Part shown: positions 17,801-25,962 of the stretch, piece by piece | Numbering within the stretch: position 1 is the stretch's first letter | Layout of the letters: the number at the start of each line of letters is the position of its first letter | Assembly (NCBI RefSeq): GCF_900156575.1 | Contig: NZ_FTNY01000002.1 | Location: 310,001-374,000 of the forward strand | Source: Chryseobacterium shigense | Lineage (GTDB): Bacteria > Bacteroidota > Bacteroidia > Flavobacteriales > Weeksellaceae | Direction: 5' to 3' | DNA: 64,000 nucleotides | Translations under genes and position numbers: made by a program | The notes under the pieces: generated by a model | Database searches by the model: none | Told to the model about the DNA's origin: nothing | What the model saw: only the letters and a program-made list of their open reading frames with translations

Positions 17801-19475
17801 AGGGGCTAAATTTGCCTAGAAATTCTTCATAAGCTTCGAAAGCATCCGGATAAGCCAGAAATGCTTCTTTGATCTCATCACTATTTTTTATATAATACTC
17901 TCCCGTCGTCAGTCCTCTTCGTTTTCCAAATCCTTTTCCGACAGGCGTTGTTAATTTTTCACCGTCTTTAATACAGCTTACAATATCCTGGATATTGGCG
18001 TCATCTTTATGGGTGTAAAAAGTTTCATTCTGGGCAAGAATTTTCGTATTGTATTTATCTGCCAGATACAACAAAACTTCATTCAAATGTTCTTCTTCAG
18101 GCAACTTGTGGTTTTGAAGCTGTACATAAAAATCGTCTCCGAAAGTTTCTTTCCACCATTTAAAAAGTTCTTCCCCTTTTTGCTCCCCCGTATTAAGAAT
18201 GGCATCCGGGATATCTCCCAGAATTCCGGAAGTTACAGCGATAAGCCCTTCCTTATATTCAGCGATAAGTTCTCTGCTGATTCTGGGAACTCCAAAGTAG
18301 AAACCTTTTAAAAATCCTATACTGGATAGTTTTGCCAGATTTTTGTATCCGTTAAAATCTTTTGCCAAAAGAACCATCTGCGTTCTTCTGTCCGGATCAT
18401 CTTTGGTAAACTGTTTCTGCTCGTAGCGTTCTGATATGTAAAACTCACAACCTACGATAGGAATCAACGGTTCTGAAACAGGTTCTTCTTCTGTCAACTC
18501 CGTCCCGTTTTCTTCTGCTTCCTGTTTTTTAGCGAGGAATTCTTTGTGCTTCTTTGAACGGTCGGAATTGGCTGACTCCACGGCTGAAACAAATTTAAAG
18601 GCTCCCATCATATTCCCGATATCGACCATTCCTACAGCCGGAAATTTTTCATCGGAAGCTTTTTTGATCAAATCATTAATGCTGGAAGTAGCCATCAGGG
18701 TAGAAAAAACGCTATGACTGTTAAAATTGAAATATTTTCCAATATCAACTTCGTCAATATTACCGGTGTCAGTCTGCTTTTTCTTATTATTAAAATCCGC
18801 AACCTGTCTTCTGATGACAATAGGAAACGGTTTTATCGGGTCTGGATGTAGTGTTTTGAAATACGCCAACTGATCTTCTGATATCTTCAGAACTTCGGCA
18901 GGAATAATTCCTATCCTCATCATTTCAAAGAATACTCTGGCGGTTGCATTTACGTCGGCAGCAGCATTGTGCGCTTCATCAAATTTGTGACCATACAGCT
19001 TTTCATATAATTCCTCCAGCTTAGGAGATTTATACCTTCCGCCTCTACCTCCTCCAAGTTTACAGTAGTCTGTTCCTAAAACCATGGTATCGGCTTTAGG
19101 TTTATCCTGAAGATTGTCTTTTAAATTTTTTCTGTAAAGCTCTGCTCCAACAATATTGTAATCAAATTCTACGTTGTGCCCGGAAACTACTCTTACCCTG
19201 TCCAGTACTTTGGAAAATTCTTCTAGAATCTCCTGAAGATCCCGTCCTTCTTCATTAGCTATTTTGGTGGTAATCCCGTGAATTCTTGCTGCATTAAAGG
19301 GAATATCATACCCTTCAGGCTTTATTATATAATCCTGATTTTCAATTAAAGTACCATCATCATCGTGCACCTGCCACGCAATCTGCACCATTCTTGGCCA
19401 GTTGTCTGAGTCTGATAGGGGCGCATTGAAATTTTTAGGTAAACCGGTGGTTTCTGTGTCAAAAATTAAATACAT
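14808..19475 (-). CDS. dnaE: DNA polymerase III alpha subunit with fused proofreading exonuclease
   Basis: A 1555-residue replicative polymerase, longer than Escherichia coli DnaE (1160) because of an N-terminal DnaQ-like 3'-5' exonuclease (about 1-190). All DEDDh residues are visible: D6 and E8 (FDTETTG), D105 (GHNVEFDYN), H169 and D174 (AHNAAADVNA). The PHP domain follows (about 250-560), but its metal motifs are degenerate: SHS at 253-255 and VDIG at 284-287 where active PHP domains have HxH and DHG. The polymerase active site PDIDIDFDDEGRD lies near 693-705. Towards the C-terminus an acidic linker (about 1320-1390) precedes an OB-fold domain (YTVAGLITEYRVQDGFRSG). It is monocistronic, with its own terminator. 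Confidence 0.97.
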   Translation of the reverse strand: MYLIFDTETTGLPKNFNAPLSDSDNWPRMVQIAWQVHDDDGTLIENQDYIIKPEGYDIPFNAARIHGITTKIANEEGRDLQEILEEFSKVLDRVRVVSGHNVEFDYNIVGAELYRKNLKDNLQDKPKADTMVLGTDYCKLGGGRGGRYKSPKLEELYEKLYGHKFDEAHNAAADVNATARVFFEMMRIGIIPAEVLKISEDQLAYFKTLHPDPIKPFPIVIRRQVADFNNKKKQTDTGNIDEVDIGKYFNFNSHSVFSTLMATSSINDLIKKASDEKFPAVGMVDIGNMMGAFKFVSAVESANSDRSKKHKEFLAKKQEAEENGTELTEEEPVSEPLIPIVGCEFYISERYEQKQFTKDDPDRRTQMVLLAKDFNGYKNLAKLSSIGFLKGFYFGVPRISRELIAEYKEGLIAVTSGILGDIPDAILNTGEQKGEELFKWWKETFGDDFYVQLQNHKLPEEEHLNEVLLYLADKYNTKILAQNETFYTHKDDANIQDIVSCIKDGEKLTTPVGKGFGKRRGLTTGEYYIKNSDEIKEAFLAYPDAFEAYEEFLGKFSPYTLKRDVLLPKFDIPEEFIHAEDAEDGGKRGEMAYLTHLTYEGARKRYVDTGITDEIKERLDFELDVIANTGYPGYFLIVQDFCNEARNMGVWVGPGRGSAAGSAVAYCIGITNVDPIKYDLLFERFLNPERVSMPDIDIDFDDEGRDRVIKWVIEKYGQSQVAQIITYSVLGGKSAIKDAGRVLDLPIPDTNNIAKLIPASPGMNIAKALAKYDKLKPEEQMLVDEMRMVLSNPDDPRFDVLASAKKMEGCIRNTGIHACGVIITPEDVSNLVPVTIAAKDADILVSQFDNSVAESAGLLKMDFLGLRTLTIIKDAMKLVKQRHNIDLDPDDIPLDDTKTYQLFKEGRTIGIFQYESPGMQKYMRELKPTVFADLIAMNALYRPGPIKYIPNFINRKHGIEEIVYDLPETEEYLKETYGITVYQEQVMLLSQKLANFTKGEADTLRKAMGKKQIDVLNKMYPKFIEGGRKNNLNEERLEKIWNDWKAFAEYAFNKSHSTCYALIAYHTAYLKANFPAEYMASVMSNNINNTDSITLFMEDCKSIGVDVLGPDVNESQYKFSVNEKGQIRFGLGAIKGIGEGPSEAITKERANGRFKNVYDFFERILPSQMNKRVAESLVLAGAFDELGSYHRGQYFDIDMAGKTNLERLIRYGQSFQESKNEMEHSLFADFADEVQIEQPKLPPCPEWPNMHKLNKEKEIIGFYLSAHPLDEFKYHFQFMQGQLSKKSVLEKDEEEKLVTDEVPILEKDAQDETIDLIEIVSDEMSIGEEEIIEEVTKKAEPKGNFMFLNLDEVDAYKEQAFANRQEELFEEKKKDWKTLQKERESGGAGKEYTVAGLITEYRVQDGFRSGEKVAFVTLEDYSGSYSFRLGDRDYMRLKEKLEVQRFVIFKIKFAQVKDGRVFVNVNDVIELQEAFERFAKSISLVMDVMDVRAEDLEFFRTVLDRNKGNQKLKFYIKNIEDDSQIEVQSMKHSVDLNGDLIKEIQLLHKYEFYLN

Positions 19476-19903
19476 ATAAGTTTCTAACTTTTTTAAAAAA
19501 GAGAATGTAAAGTTACTTCATTTTTTTCAAAAATTCAGCAGTAATCTGCAAAAGAAGGGTGAATCATTTTTTATAAAATCCTGCTCATAATGAAAATGAA
19601 TTTTCACTCCATAACACGATTGCAAAGACGCTTGGTACTGCATGGTTTACCCGATCATCGTATACTACCACATAAAAAAACACTTCCAGGATTTGTTTCT
19701 GCTATAAAGTAACAAAATGATGTTTCAGGATGAAGTACAGAAATTCACTAAATGAATAAAAAAAGTTAAAAATAAATCACAAATATAAAATTATAAACCA
19801 AACATAAAAAAGACGTTTAAAAATTAAACCAATCCACTATCAGACAAAACATTACATAGAAATTATCAATATCTTTGAGGCCTTAAAACACAATACAATT
19901 TCA
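19476..19903. other. 428-bp divergent intergenic region
   Basis: Lies between dnaE (minus) and the subtilase gene (plus). AT-rich, with no ORF of interest, no tRNA and no strong hairpin. A promoter-like TATCTTTG occurs at 19870-19877 near the subtilase start. The middle part (about 19600-19720) is less AT-rich and unexplained. Confidence 0.5.
19870..19877 (+). promoter_or_regulatory. Bacteroidota -7 element of the subtilase gene
   Basis: TATCTTTG matches the TAnnTTTG consensus of the Bacteroidota housekeeping sigma factor. It lies 26 bases before the ATG. No clear TTG -33 element was found. Confidence 0.5.
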
Positions 19904-22036
19904 ATGAAAAAAAATTTAACTCTGGTGAGTGCATTATTATGCATGACACTCGTGACCGCACAAAACAATGAAACCCTTAACGAAAAGCTTGAGAGACAGA
20001 ATATTGATTATAATAAAAAGTTTGACGCCTATGTTTCCAAGCGTTACGGTCAAAACAAAAATCAGGAAATAGTAAAAGAAATTCAGGAAAAAAGAAGCAG
20101 CCTTGCCGGCTTTCTTCCCGGTGATAAGCCCTATTTTCTGGAGGCTACCGATAGGAACCAAATCTTAAATTCAAATACTGATTTTTTACAGGATGGTAAC
20201 ATTTCGGGATTAGCCGGTTCTTTTAATGGTGAAAATATCAAATTTACAATATTCGATGGCAGTACTGTAAACGGTATGGCAAGGGTTTATGCTGACCATT
20301 TTTTTTTTGGTAATTTTCCGAACAGAATAAGTAATAAAGAAAGCAGTAGTTTAATATACGGTGATCATGCTACTGCTGTTGCTGGATTTTTAGGCTCCCG
20401 GGATTTACCGGTTACCGTTACACTTAATGATGGAACAACAACAGAACTCAATTACAAAGGAATCGCTCCCAATTCAACAATAGATGCCTATGCCTTTGGA
20501 ACTACCGTACTCCCCGGAAACTCTGCGGCGAGTAGTGTATTTCAAAAATTAATAATCGCACAACCTAATCTGTCGAATCATTCATATGGTACTAACAATG
20601 GATGGTCTAACCGGTCAGTAGCCGGGGAAGCAGCCTGGGTTTGGACAGGAACTTTTACAAGCCCCAACACTTATTCTGATGGTCAGGGAGTCTACCATAC
20701 CAGCGACCAAAATTATGATCAAATTGTATATAACAATCCATCCAACATCATCGTTAAATCTGCGGGGAACTTTTTCGGACACGGACCAGAGCATACCAAC
20801 AGTAAAAAATATTATGAAAATACCTACGGATTTCTTGTAGAGTTTGCCGCTACAGACACCATTCCTCCCAACAACTGTTCACAGGGATATGACTGTATAG
20901 GCATAGGATCACTGGCCAAGAATATTATCGTAGTAGGTGCAGCAGATATTTTGACAAGCAACGGAGGCAGATATAATCAATCAACAGATGTCGTGCATTC
21001 CAGCTATAGTAGTGCAGGACCAAGGGATGACGGAGGTATTAAACCAGACATCATTGCAGTGGGAACAAATGTCTACAGTGCGAGCAGTACCAATGATTTT
21101 ACGGGAAGTCAAGGCTTTGATTCCGGAAGTGGAACGTCCTATTCAGCTCCTGTTGTCACTGGAATTATCGGACTCTGGACACAAATCAATAAGCAGTTAT
21201 TTCAAGGAAATCTTTTAAATGCAGCATCTGCTAAAACCTTAATGATACATTCAGCATTAGAAGCTGGAAATATAGGGCCAGACCCTCAGTTTGGATGGGG
21301 CTTCATCGATGCAAAAAAAGGAGCTGAGCTGCTGGTGGGAAAATCAAATAACACCGTTTTTTTTAGTGACGAAACACTTAATAACGGCACTACCAATGCA
21401 AAAAGCTTCATTGCTTCCGGTTCCGAACCATTGAAAGTAACCGTATCATGGATAGATCCGGAATTTAACAATTTAGGGGTTTTATGGTCTGATCTTCATA
21501 ATGACCGAAATTCTAAACTGATCAACGATATTGATGTAAGGATCATAGATACTACTACCAATACTATATATACTCCTTGGAAACTTAACCCTGTCAGCCC
21601 AATGACCCCTGCTACCAAAGGAGATAATACAGTAGACAATGTTGAACAGGTGATTGTTGATACTCCAACAGCAGGAAGAGAATACAGAATTGAAATCTCC
21701 CATAAAGGCATATTAAAGAACAATTCCGGGACTACTGCTCCGCAAAATTATTCAATCATGATAACAGGTTACAATAATGTTCTTAAAACCAACGAAAATT
21801 CATTATTAAGCGGCCTTGCCGTGGCACCATCTGTTACAAAAGATCAGGTTCATGTATTGAAAGCGCCTAAAAAATCTGTATTTACAGTATATGATATTTC
21901 GGGTAAAAAATTGCAAAACGGTATTATTAACAGTGTAAGAGAATCCATAGATTTATCAACCTTCAGTAATGGTATTTACATCATTGAAATAAAAACCGGA
22001 AAAGAGGTTATTTCTAAAAAAGTCATTAAGGAATAA
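19904..22036 (+). CDS. Secreted subtilisin-like (S8) serine protease with T9SS sorting domain
   Basis: 710 residues. Signal peptide MKKNLTLVSALLCMTLVTAQ, then a short pro-region. The catalytic triad of the S8 family is readable: Asp118 (FTIFDGSTVNG), His155 (YGDHATAVAGF) and Ser412 (GSGTSYSAPVVTG), with the oxyanion Asn in VKSAGNFFG. After the protease domain comes a beta-rich P-like domain (about 490-630, VTVSWIDPEFNNLG). The C-terminus (about 640-710; VYDISGKKLQNG...GIYIIEIKTGKEVISKKVIKE) is a type A T9SS sorting domain. It should be an extracellular or cell-surface protease. Monocistronic, followed by a 10-bp hairpin. Confidence 0.93.
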   Translation: MKKNLTLVSALLCMTLVTAQNNETLNEKLERQNIDYNKKFDAYVSKRYGQNKNQEIVKEIQEKRSSLAGFLPGDKPYFLEATDRNQILNSNTDFLQDGNISGLAGSFNGENIKFTIFDGSTVNGMARVYADHFFFGNFPNRISNKESSSLIYGDHATAVAGFLGSRDLPVTVTLNDGTTTELNYKGIAPNSTIDAYAFGTTVLPGNSAASSVFQKLIIAQPNLSNHSYGTNNGWSNRSVAGEAAWVWTGTFTSPNTYSDGQGVYHTSDQNYDQIVYNNPSNIIVKSAGNFFGHGPEHTNSKKYYENTYGFLVEFAATDTIPPNNCSQGYDCIGIGSLAKNIIVVGAADILTSNGGRYNQSTDVVHSSYSSAGPRDDGGIKPDIIAVGTNVYSASSTNDFTGSQGFDSGSGTSYSAPVVTGIIGLWTQINKQLFQGNLLNAASAKTLMIHSALEAGNIGPDPQFGWGFIDAKKGAELLVGKSNNTVFFSDETLNNGTTNAKSFIASGSEPLKVTVSWIDPEFNNLGVLWSDLHNDRNSKLINDIDVRIIDTTTNTIYTPWKLNPVSPMTPATKGDNTVDNVEQVIVDTPTAGREYRIEISHKGILKNNSGTTAPQNYSIMITGYNNVLKTNENSLLSGLAVAPSVTKDQVHVLKAPKKSVFTVYDISGKKLQNGIINSVRESIDLSTFSNGIYIIEIKTGKEVISKKVIKE

Positions 22037-22060
22037 GCCTTTAGCCAGTACAATCTTCAC

Positions 22061-22093
22061 AAAATACTAACGCTTGTTAGTATTTTGTTTTTT
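22061..22093 (+). terminator. Terminator of the subtilase gene
   Basis: Perfect 10-bp arms AAAATACTAA / TTAGTATTTT around CGCTTG, followed by GTTTTTTT. It lies 25 bases past the stop and abuts the promoter of the next gene. Confidence 0.8.
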
Positions 22094-22105
22094 TGTGTAT
22101 ATTTG
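22074..22105 (+). promoter_or_regulatory. Promoter of the E1 alpha/beta gene
   Basis: TATATTTG at 22098-22105 fits TAnnTTTG. A TTG at 22074-22076, 21 bases upstream, could be the -33 element and lies inside the preceding terminator hairpin. Only 6 bases separate the element from the ATG at 22112, so the transcript may be nearly leaderless. Confidence 0.55.
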
Positions 22106-22111
22106 CTTCCT

Positions 22112-24184
22112 ATGGAAAATACACTTCACGAAAAAGTTTCTCAGGATATTTTGCTTAAAGCGTACAATCACATGATGCTGGCTAAAGCGATGGCGGATAT
22201 CTATGAAGAAAACAGAAATATCTGTAAATATGTTCATAGTACTTCAAGAGGTCACGAAGCCATTCAGCTGGCCACTGCCTATCAGCTTAAAAAAGAAGAC
22301 TGGATTTCTCCTTACTACAGAGATGAAAGTATCCTTTTAGGGATAGGTTTTGAACCTTATGAACTGATGCTTCAGCTGCTGGCAAAAGCAGATGATCCTT
22401 TTTCAGGCGGAAGATCGTATTACTCCCACCCTTCAAGCCGCGACGAAAACAAGCCCAAAATCATTCACCAAAGTTCCGCTACAGGAATGCAAACCATCCC
22501 AACGACAGGGGTTGCACAGGGGATCAAATATATTCAGGATTTCAATTTAGAGACTTTTGAAAATAATCCAGTTGTGATATGCAGTCTTGGAGACAATTCC
22601 GTAACAGAAGGTGAAGTAAGTGAGGCATTACAGTTTGCTGCTCTTCATCAGCTTCCTATTATATTTCTTGTACAGGATAATGAATGGGGAATTTCTGTAA
22701 CCAAAGAAGAAGCAAGAACCTGCGATGCTTATGATTTCGTAGCAGGATTTACAGGCCTTAGCAGAATGCGTGTAGACGGAACTGACTTTGTAGAAAGTTT
22801 CGAAGCGATGAAAAAGGCTGTAGATTTTGTAAGAAACGAAAGAAAACCTATTGTGGTTTGTGCTAAAACGGTTCTTATCGGTCATCATACGTCAGGGGTA
22901 AGAAGAGAATTTTACAGAGACGAAGAAGATTTAACAAAACATAGGGCTAAAGATCCGGGTGAGATCCTTAGAAAGCAACTGCTGGAGTCAGGAACTGATG
23001 AAGATCTTCTAAAACAGATCACTAAAAAAGCGCGTCTGGAAGCTGAAGAAGCTTTTGAAAGAGCTCAGAATGCTGAAGATCCAAAACCTGAAACGGTTAT
23101 GCAGCATGTTTTCGCTCCGACTCCGATTACAGAAGAAACGGGAACCCGCGAACCAGCAGGAGGTGAAAAAATTGTCATGGTAGATGCTGCGATTCATGCC
23201 GTTCAGGAACTGATGTGGAAACATCCTGAAGCTCTTCTTTACGGACAGGATGTGGGAGAAAGAATCGGAGGTGTTTTTAGAGAAACGGTTACTTTAGGAA
23301 AAAAATTCGGAAGTAAAAGAGTTTTCAATACTGCTATTCAGGAAGCCTATATCATAGGATCAACGGCCGGAATGAGTGCTGTAGGATTGAAACCTATTGT
23401 AGAAGTTCAGTTTGCCGACTATATTTATCCGGGAATCAACCAACTGATTACTGAAATTTCAAAATCAAGTTATTTAAGCCAGGGAAAATTCCCTGTTAGC
23501 AATATCATCCGGGTACCGATTGGGGCTTACGGAGGGGGCGGACCTTACCACAGCGGAAGTGTTGAAAGTATTTTAGCCAATATTAAAGGAATTAAAATCG
23601 CTTATCCTAGTAATGCCGCAGATTTCAAAGGTCTGTTAAAAGCTGCCTATTATGATCCGAACCCTGTGATTATGCTTGAGCACAAAGGCTTATACTGGAG
23701 TAAAGTTCCGGGAACTGAAGATGCTAAAACTATTGAACCTGCAGAAGATTATATCCTCCCTTTTGGAAAAGGTAAGGTGATTATCGAAGCAGATCAAAAT
23801 GAAAAGGAAAAAGGAAGAACCCTATTGGTTGTAACCTACGGAATGGGCGTTTACTGGGCCAAAGAAGCAGTGAAAAATTTTAGCGGAAGAGTGGAAGTGA
23901 TCGATCTGAGAACCTTAATTCCTCTTGACGAAGAGCTGGTTTTTGAAAGGGTAAAAGCACACGGGAAATGTATTGTTCTGACAGAAGAACAACTGAATAA
24001 CTCATTTGCCGAAGCATTTGCACACCGTATCTCGAAAAACTGCTTCAAGTATCTGGATGCTCCGGTAGAAACCATGGGATCTCTGGATGTTCCGGCTGTT
24101 CCGATTAATTTAGTCCTGGAAAAAGAAATGCTTCCCAACGCTGAAAAACTAAGCAAAAAAATTGAAGAAATGCTGAACTATTAA
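22112..24184 (+). CDS. 2-oxoacid dehydrogenase E1, fused alpha and beta subunits
   Basis: 690 residues from the ATG at 22112; an ATG at 22085 would add nine residues but lies upstream of the promoter. The first half is an E1 alpha subunit with a thiamine diphosphate motif (GDNSVTEGEVSEALQFAA...VQDNEWGIS, about 162-195). The second half, from about residue 355, is an E1 beta subunit (YGQDVGERIGGVFRETVTL, VQFADYIYPG, VVTYGMGVYWA). Such enzymes decarboxylate branched-chain 2-oxoacids (or pyruvate) and pass the acyl group to lipoyl-E2. No E2 or E3 gene is nearby, so the complex partners are encoded elsewhere. Branched-chain specificity is probable, since flavobacteria make many iso-fatty acids, but it is not proven by sequence. 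Confidence 0.93.
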   Translation: MENTLHEKVSQDILLKAYNHMMLAKAMADIYEENRNICKYVHSTSRGHEAIQLATAYQLKKEDWISPYYRDESILLGIGFEPYELMLQLLAKADDPFSGGRSYYSHPSSRDENKPKIIHQSSATGMQTIPTTGVAQGIKYIQDFNLETFENNPVVICSLGDNSVTEGEVSEALQFAALHQLPIIFLVQDNEWGISVTKEEARTCDAYDFVAGFTGLSRMRVDGTDFVESFEAMKKAVDFVRNERKPIVVCAKTVLIGHHTSGVRREFYRDEEDLTKHRAKDPGEILRKQLLESGTDEDLLKQITKKARLEAEEAFERAQNAEDPKPETVMQHVFAPTPITEETGTREPAGGEKIVMVDAAIHAVQELMWKHPEALLYGQDVGERIGGVFRETVTLGKKFGSKRVFNTAIQEAYIIGSTAGMSAVGLKPIVEVQFADYIYPGINQLITEISKSSYLSQGKFPVSNIIRVPIGAYGGGGPYHSGSVESILANIKGIKIAYPSNAADFKGLLKAAYYDPNPVIMLEHKGLYWSKVPGTEDAKTIEPAEDYILPFGKGKVIIEADQNEKEKGRTLLVVTYGMGVYWAKEAVKNFSGRVEVIDLRTLIPLDEELVFERVKAHGKCIVLTEEQLNNSFAEAFAHRISKNCFKYLDAPVETMGSLDVPAVPINLVLEKEMLPNAEKLSKKIEEMLNY

Positions 24185-24207
24185 TCAGCCTTAAAAAATA
24201 TATATAG

Positions 24208-24234
24208 ACCTCTAATTTTTTAGAGGTTTTTTTT
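24208..24234 (+). terminator. Terminator of the E1 alpha/beta gene
   Basis: ACCTCTA / TAGAGGT with a 6-base loop and a T8 run, 23 bases after the stop. Confidence 0.85.
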
Positions 24235-24312
24235 ATTACATTTAATAAGCATTAGAATATATCATTTTGGTATTTTTTTTGTTTACATGCACTCCAAATT
24301 TCACACAGCATT

Positions 24313-25344
24313 ATGATCACCACAAAATACGTCAACTACAAACAGGTTTTAAACTTATCCGGCATTCATTTGATCTGGATTTCGATCTGGTGTACGTTGA
24401 TTACAACACTTTTTTATTTTTTTAACTGGGACTGGATGATCATTCCGTGGGTTCCGGTTGCCCTGATTGGTACCGCAGAGGCTTTTTTGGTGGGTTTTAA
24501 AAACAATCAGGCTTATGACAGGTTATGGGAAGCCCGAAAAATATGGGGTGGAATCGTGAACTCAAGCCGTTCTTTTGCTTCTATGATTTACGCTTTTGAT
24601 ACTGAACACGAAGAAATGGGAGCTTTTGAACTGGAAGATCGCAGAAAAAGAATTGTTTACCGTCATATTGCATGGCTGTATGCTTTCCGTGAACAGCTTC
24701 TGGTGCCCGCAGAATGGGAACACATCAGCAATGAAGAAGATAAATTTCAAAGTATTGACCTTAAACGCCACAGACTGATCAAAGCAGGTTTTCCTGACTA
24801 TGGAAGAACCCCTATCTTTTTACATAAATACCTTTCCGAAGAAGAATTTGAACTGCAATCGGAATATAAAAATTTTGCGACTTATCTGGTTTCAAAGCAA
24901 GCCAAAGAGATCAATGAATTAAAAAATAAAAAGATCATTTCGGAATTTAACCAGGTACAGCTTCAAAATGCCTTAAACGAGTTCTACAATTATCAGGGAC
25001 AAGCCGAAAGAATTAAAAAATTCCCTTCCCCAAGACAGTTTGCCAGTACGGCATTTGTATTCAATATCCTTTTTATCCTTTTACTTCCGCTGGGTTTGGT
25101 GAATGAATTTGCTAAATTAGGTGACTGGGGAATCTGGACTTCCATTCCTTTCTGTATTATTATCGGATGGATTTATATTATTATGGAACTGGTAGGTGAT
25201 TATTCTGAAAACCCTTTTGGAGGATTAATGTTTGACGTTCCGATGCTTTCTATTTGCAGAACTATAGAAATCGATCTTTTACAAATGGGAGGAGAAACAG
25301 ATCTCCCGGATCCTATTTCATCCAAAAACGGAGTTTTAGTATAA
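24313..25344 (+). CDS. Bestrophin-like membrane channel (UPF0187)
   Basis: 343 residues. The bestrophin/UPF0187 family core is visible: an N-terminal hydrophobic pair (about 20-65), then GFKNNQAYDRLWEARKIWGGIVNSSRSF (about 66-93, split motif NNxAYDRLWEAR), a long amphipathic central region, and a C-terminal pair (about 240-290) ending in the conserved LVGDYSENPFGG...DVPMLSICRTIEIDLLQ. Bacterial homologues form pentameric channels, cation-selective in a studied case, while animal bestrophins conduct chloride. The stop lies 2 bases from the end of the convergent Lrp gene, with no terminator between. Confidence 0.9.
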   Translation: MITTKYVNYKQVLNLSGIHLIWISIWCTLITTLFYFFNWDWMIIPWVPVALIGTAEAFLVGFKNNQAYDRLWEARKIWGGIVNSSRSFASMIYAFDTEHEEMGAFELEDRRKRIVYRHIAWLYAFREQLLVPAEWEHISNEEDKFQSIDLKRHRLIKAGFPDYGRTPIFLHKYLSEEEFELQSEYKNFATYLVSKQAKEINELKNKKIISEFNQVQLQNALNEFYNYQGQAERIKKFPSPRQFASTAFVFNILFILLLPLGLVNEFAKLGDWGIWTSIPFCIIIGWIYIIMELVGDYSENPFGGLMFDVPMLSICRTIEIDLLQMGGETDLPDPISSKNGVLV

Positions 25345-25346
25345 AT

Positions 25347-25805
25347 CTAAAGGACAATAGCGGTTGTATTTTTCACTTCAGAGATCATAAAAGAGCTGTG
25401 GGTACTGGCTATGTGCTGAAGTGCCGTTAATTTACTCAGCATAAAATTCCTATAATCCTCCATATCTTTTACACCTATTTTGAGAATATAATCGTAATCT
25501 CCGCTTACGTGGAAACATTCTGTAACCTCCTGCAGATTCATGACTTCTCTTTCAAACTGCAGCACAAATTCTTTTTTATGCTGTGTGAGTTTGATATGGC
25601 ATAAAACTATAAAATCGCGATTGATCTTGTGTCTGTCAAGCAATGCAACATATCTGGAAATCACTCCCAGATTTTCAAGCTTTTTTATTCGTTCATAAAC
25701 TGCTGTTACCGACAAACCAAGCTTGTAAGACAGTTCTTTAGTGGTTTGTTTGCAGTCTTCCTGAAGAAATAAGAGCAGTTTTTTATCCGTTTCATCAAAA
25801 TCCAT
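25347..25805 (-). CDS. Lrp/AsnC family transcriptional regulator
   Basis: 152 residues, typical length. The N-terminal winged helix-turn-helix (about 1-55; DKKLLLFLQEDCKQTTKELSYKLGLSVTAVYERIKKLENLGVI, given here only as a region) is followed by an RAM/AsnC ligand-binding domain (about 65-150; TECFHVSGDYDYILKIGVKD). Such proteins sense amino acids and bind DNA as dimers or octamers. It is divergent from the PLP-dependent lyase gene at 25963, with 157 bp between, so that gene is its likely target along with itself. Confidence 0.93.
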   Translation of the reverse strand: MDFDETDKKLLLFLQEDCKQTTKELSYKLGLSVTAVYERIKKLENLGVISRYVALLDRHKINRDFIVLCHIKLTQHKKEFVLQFEREVMNLQEVTECFHVSGDYDYILKIGVKDMEDYRNFMLSKLTALQHIASTHSSFMISEVKNTTAIVL

Positions 25806-25962
25806 AGATATTTTTTTGGTAAAAGTTTAACAAATTCAAATATAGCAAACATATTTTCTATTAAAACAATAAAATACAGATTTATATTCTACTATTTTAA
25901 ATATCTCTTGTAATAATTATGAAAACAGGTCATATTTAAGCCGATAAATAAAATCTAAGCTT

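Noticed and set aside
25806..25962. Possible SAM riboswitch before the PLP enzyme
   Set aside because: No P1-like helix pair or kink-turn was visible; AT-rich only. A covariance-model search would settle it.
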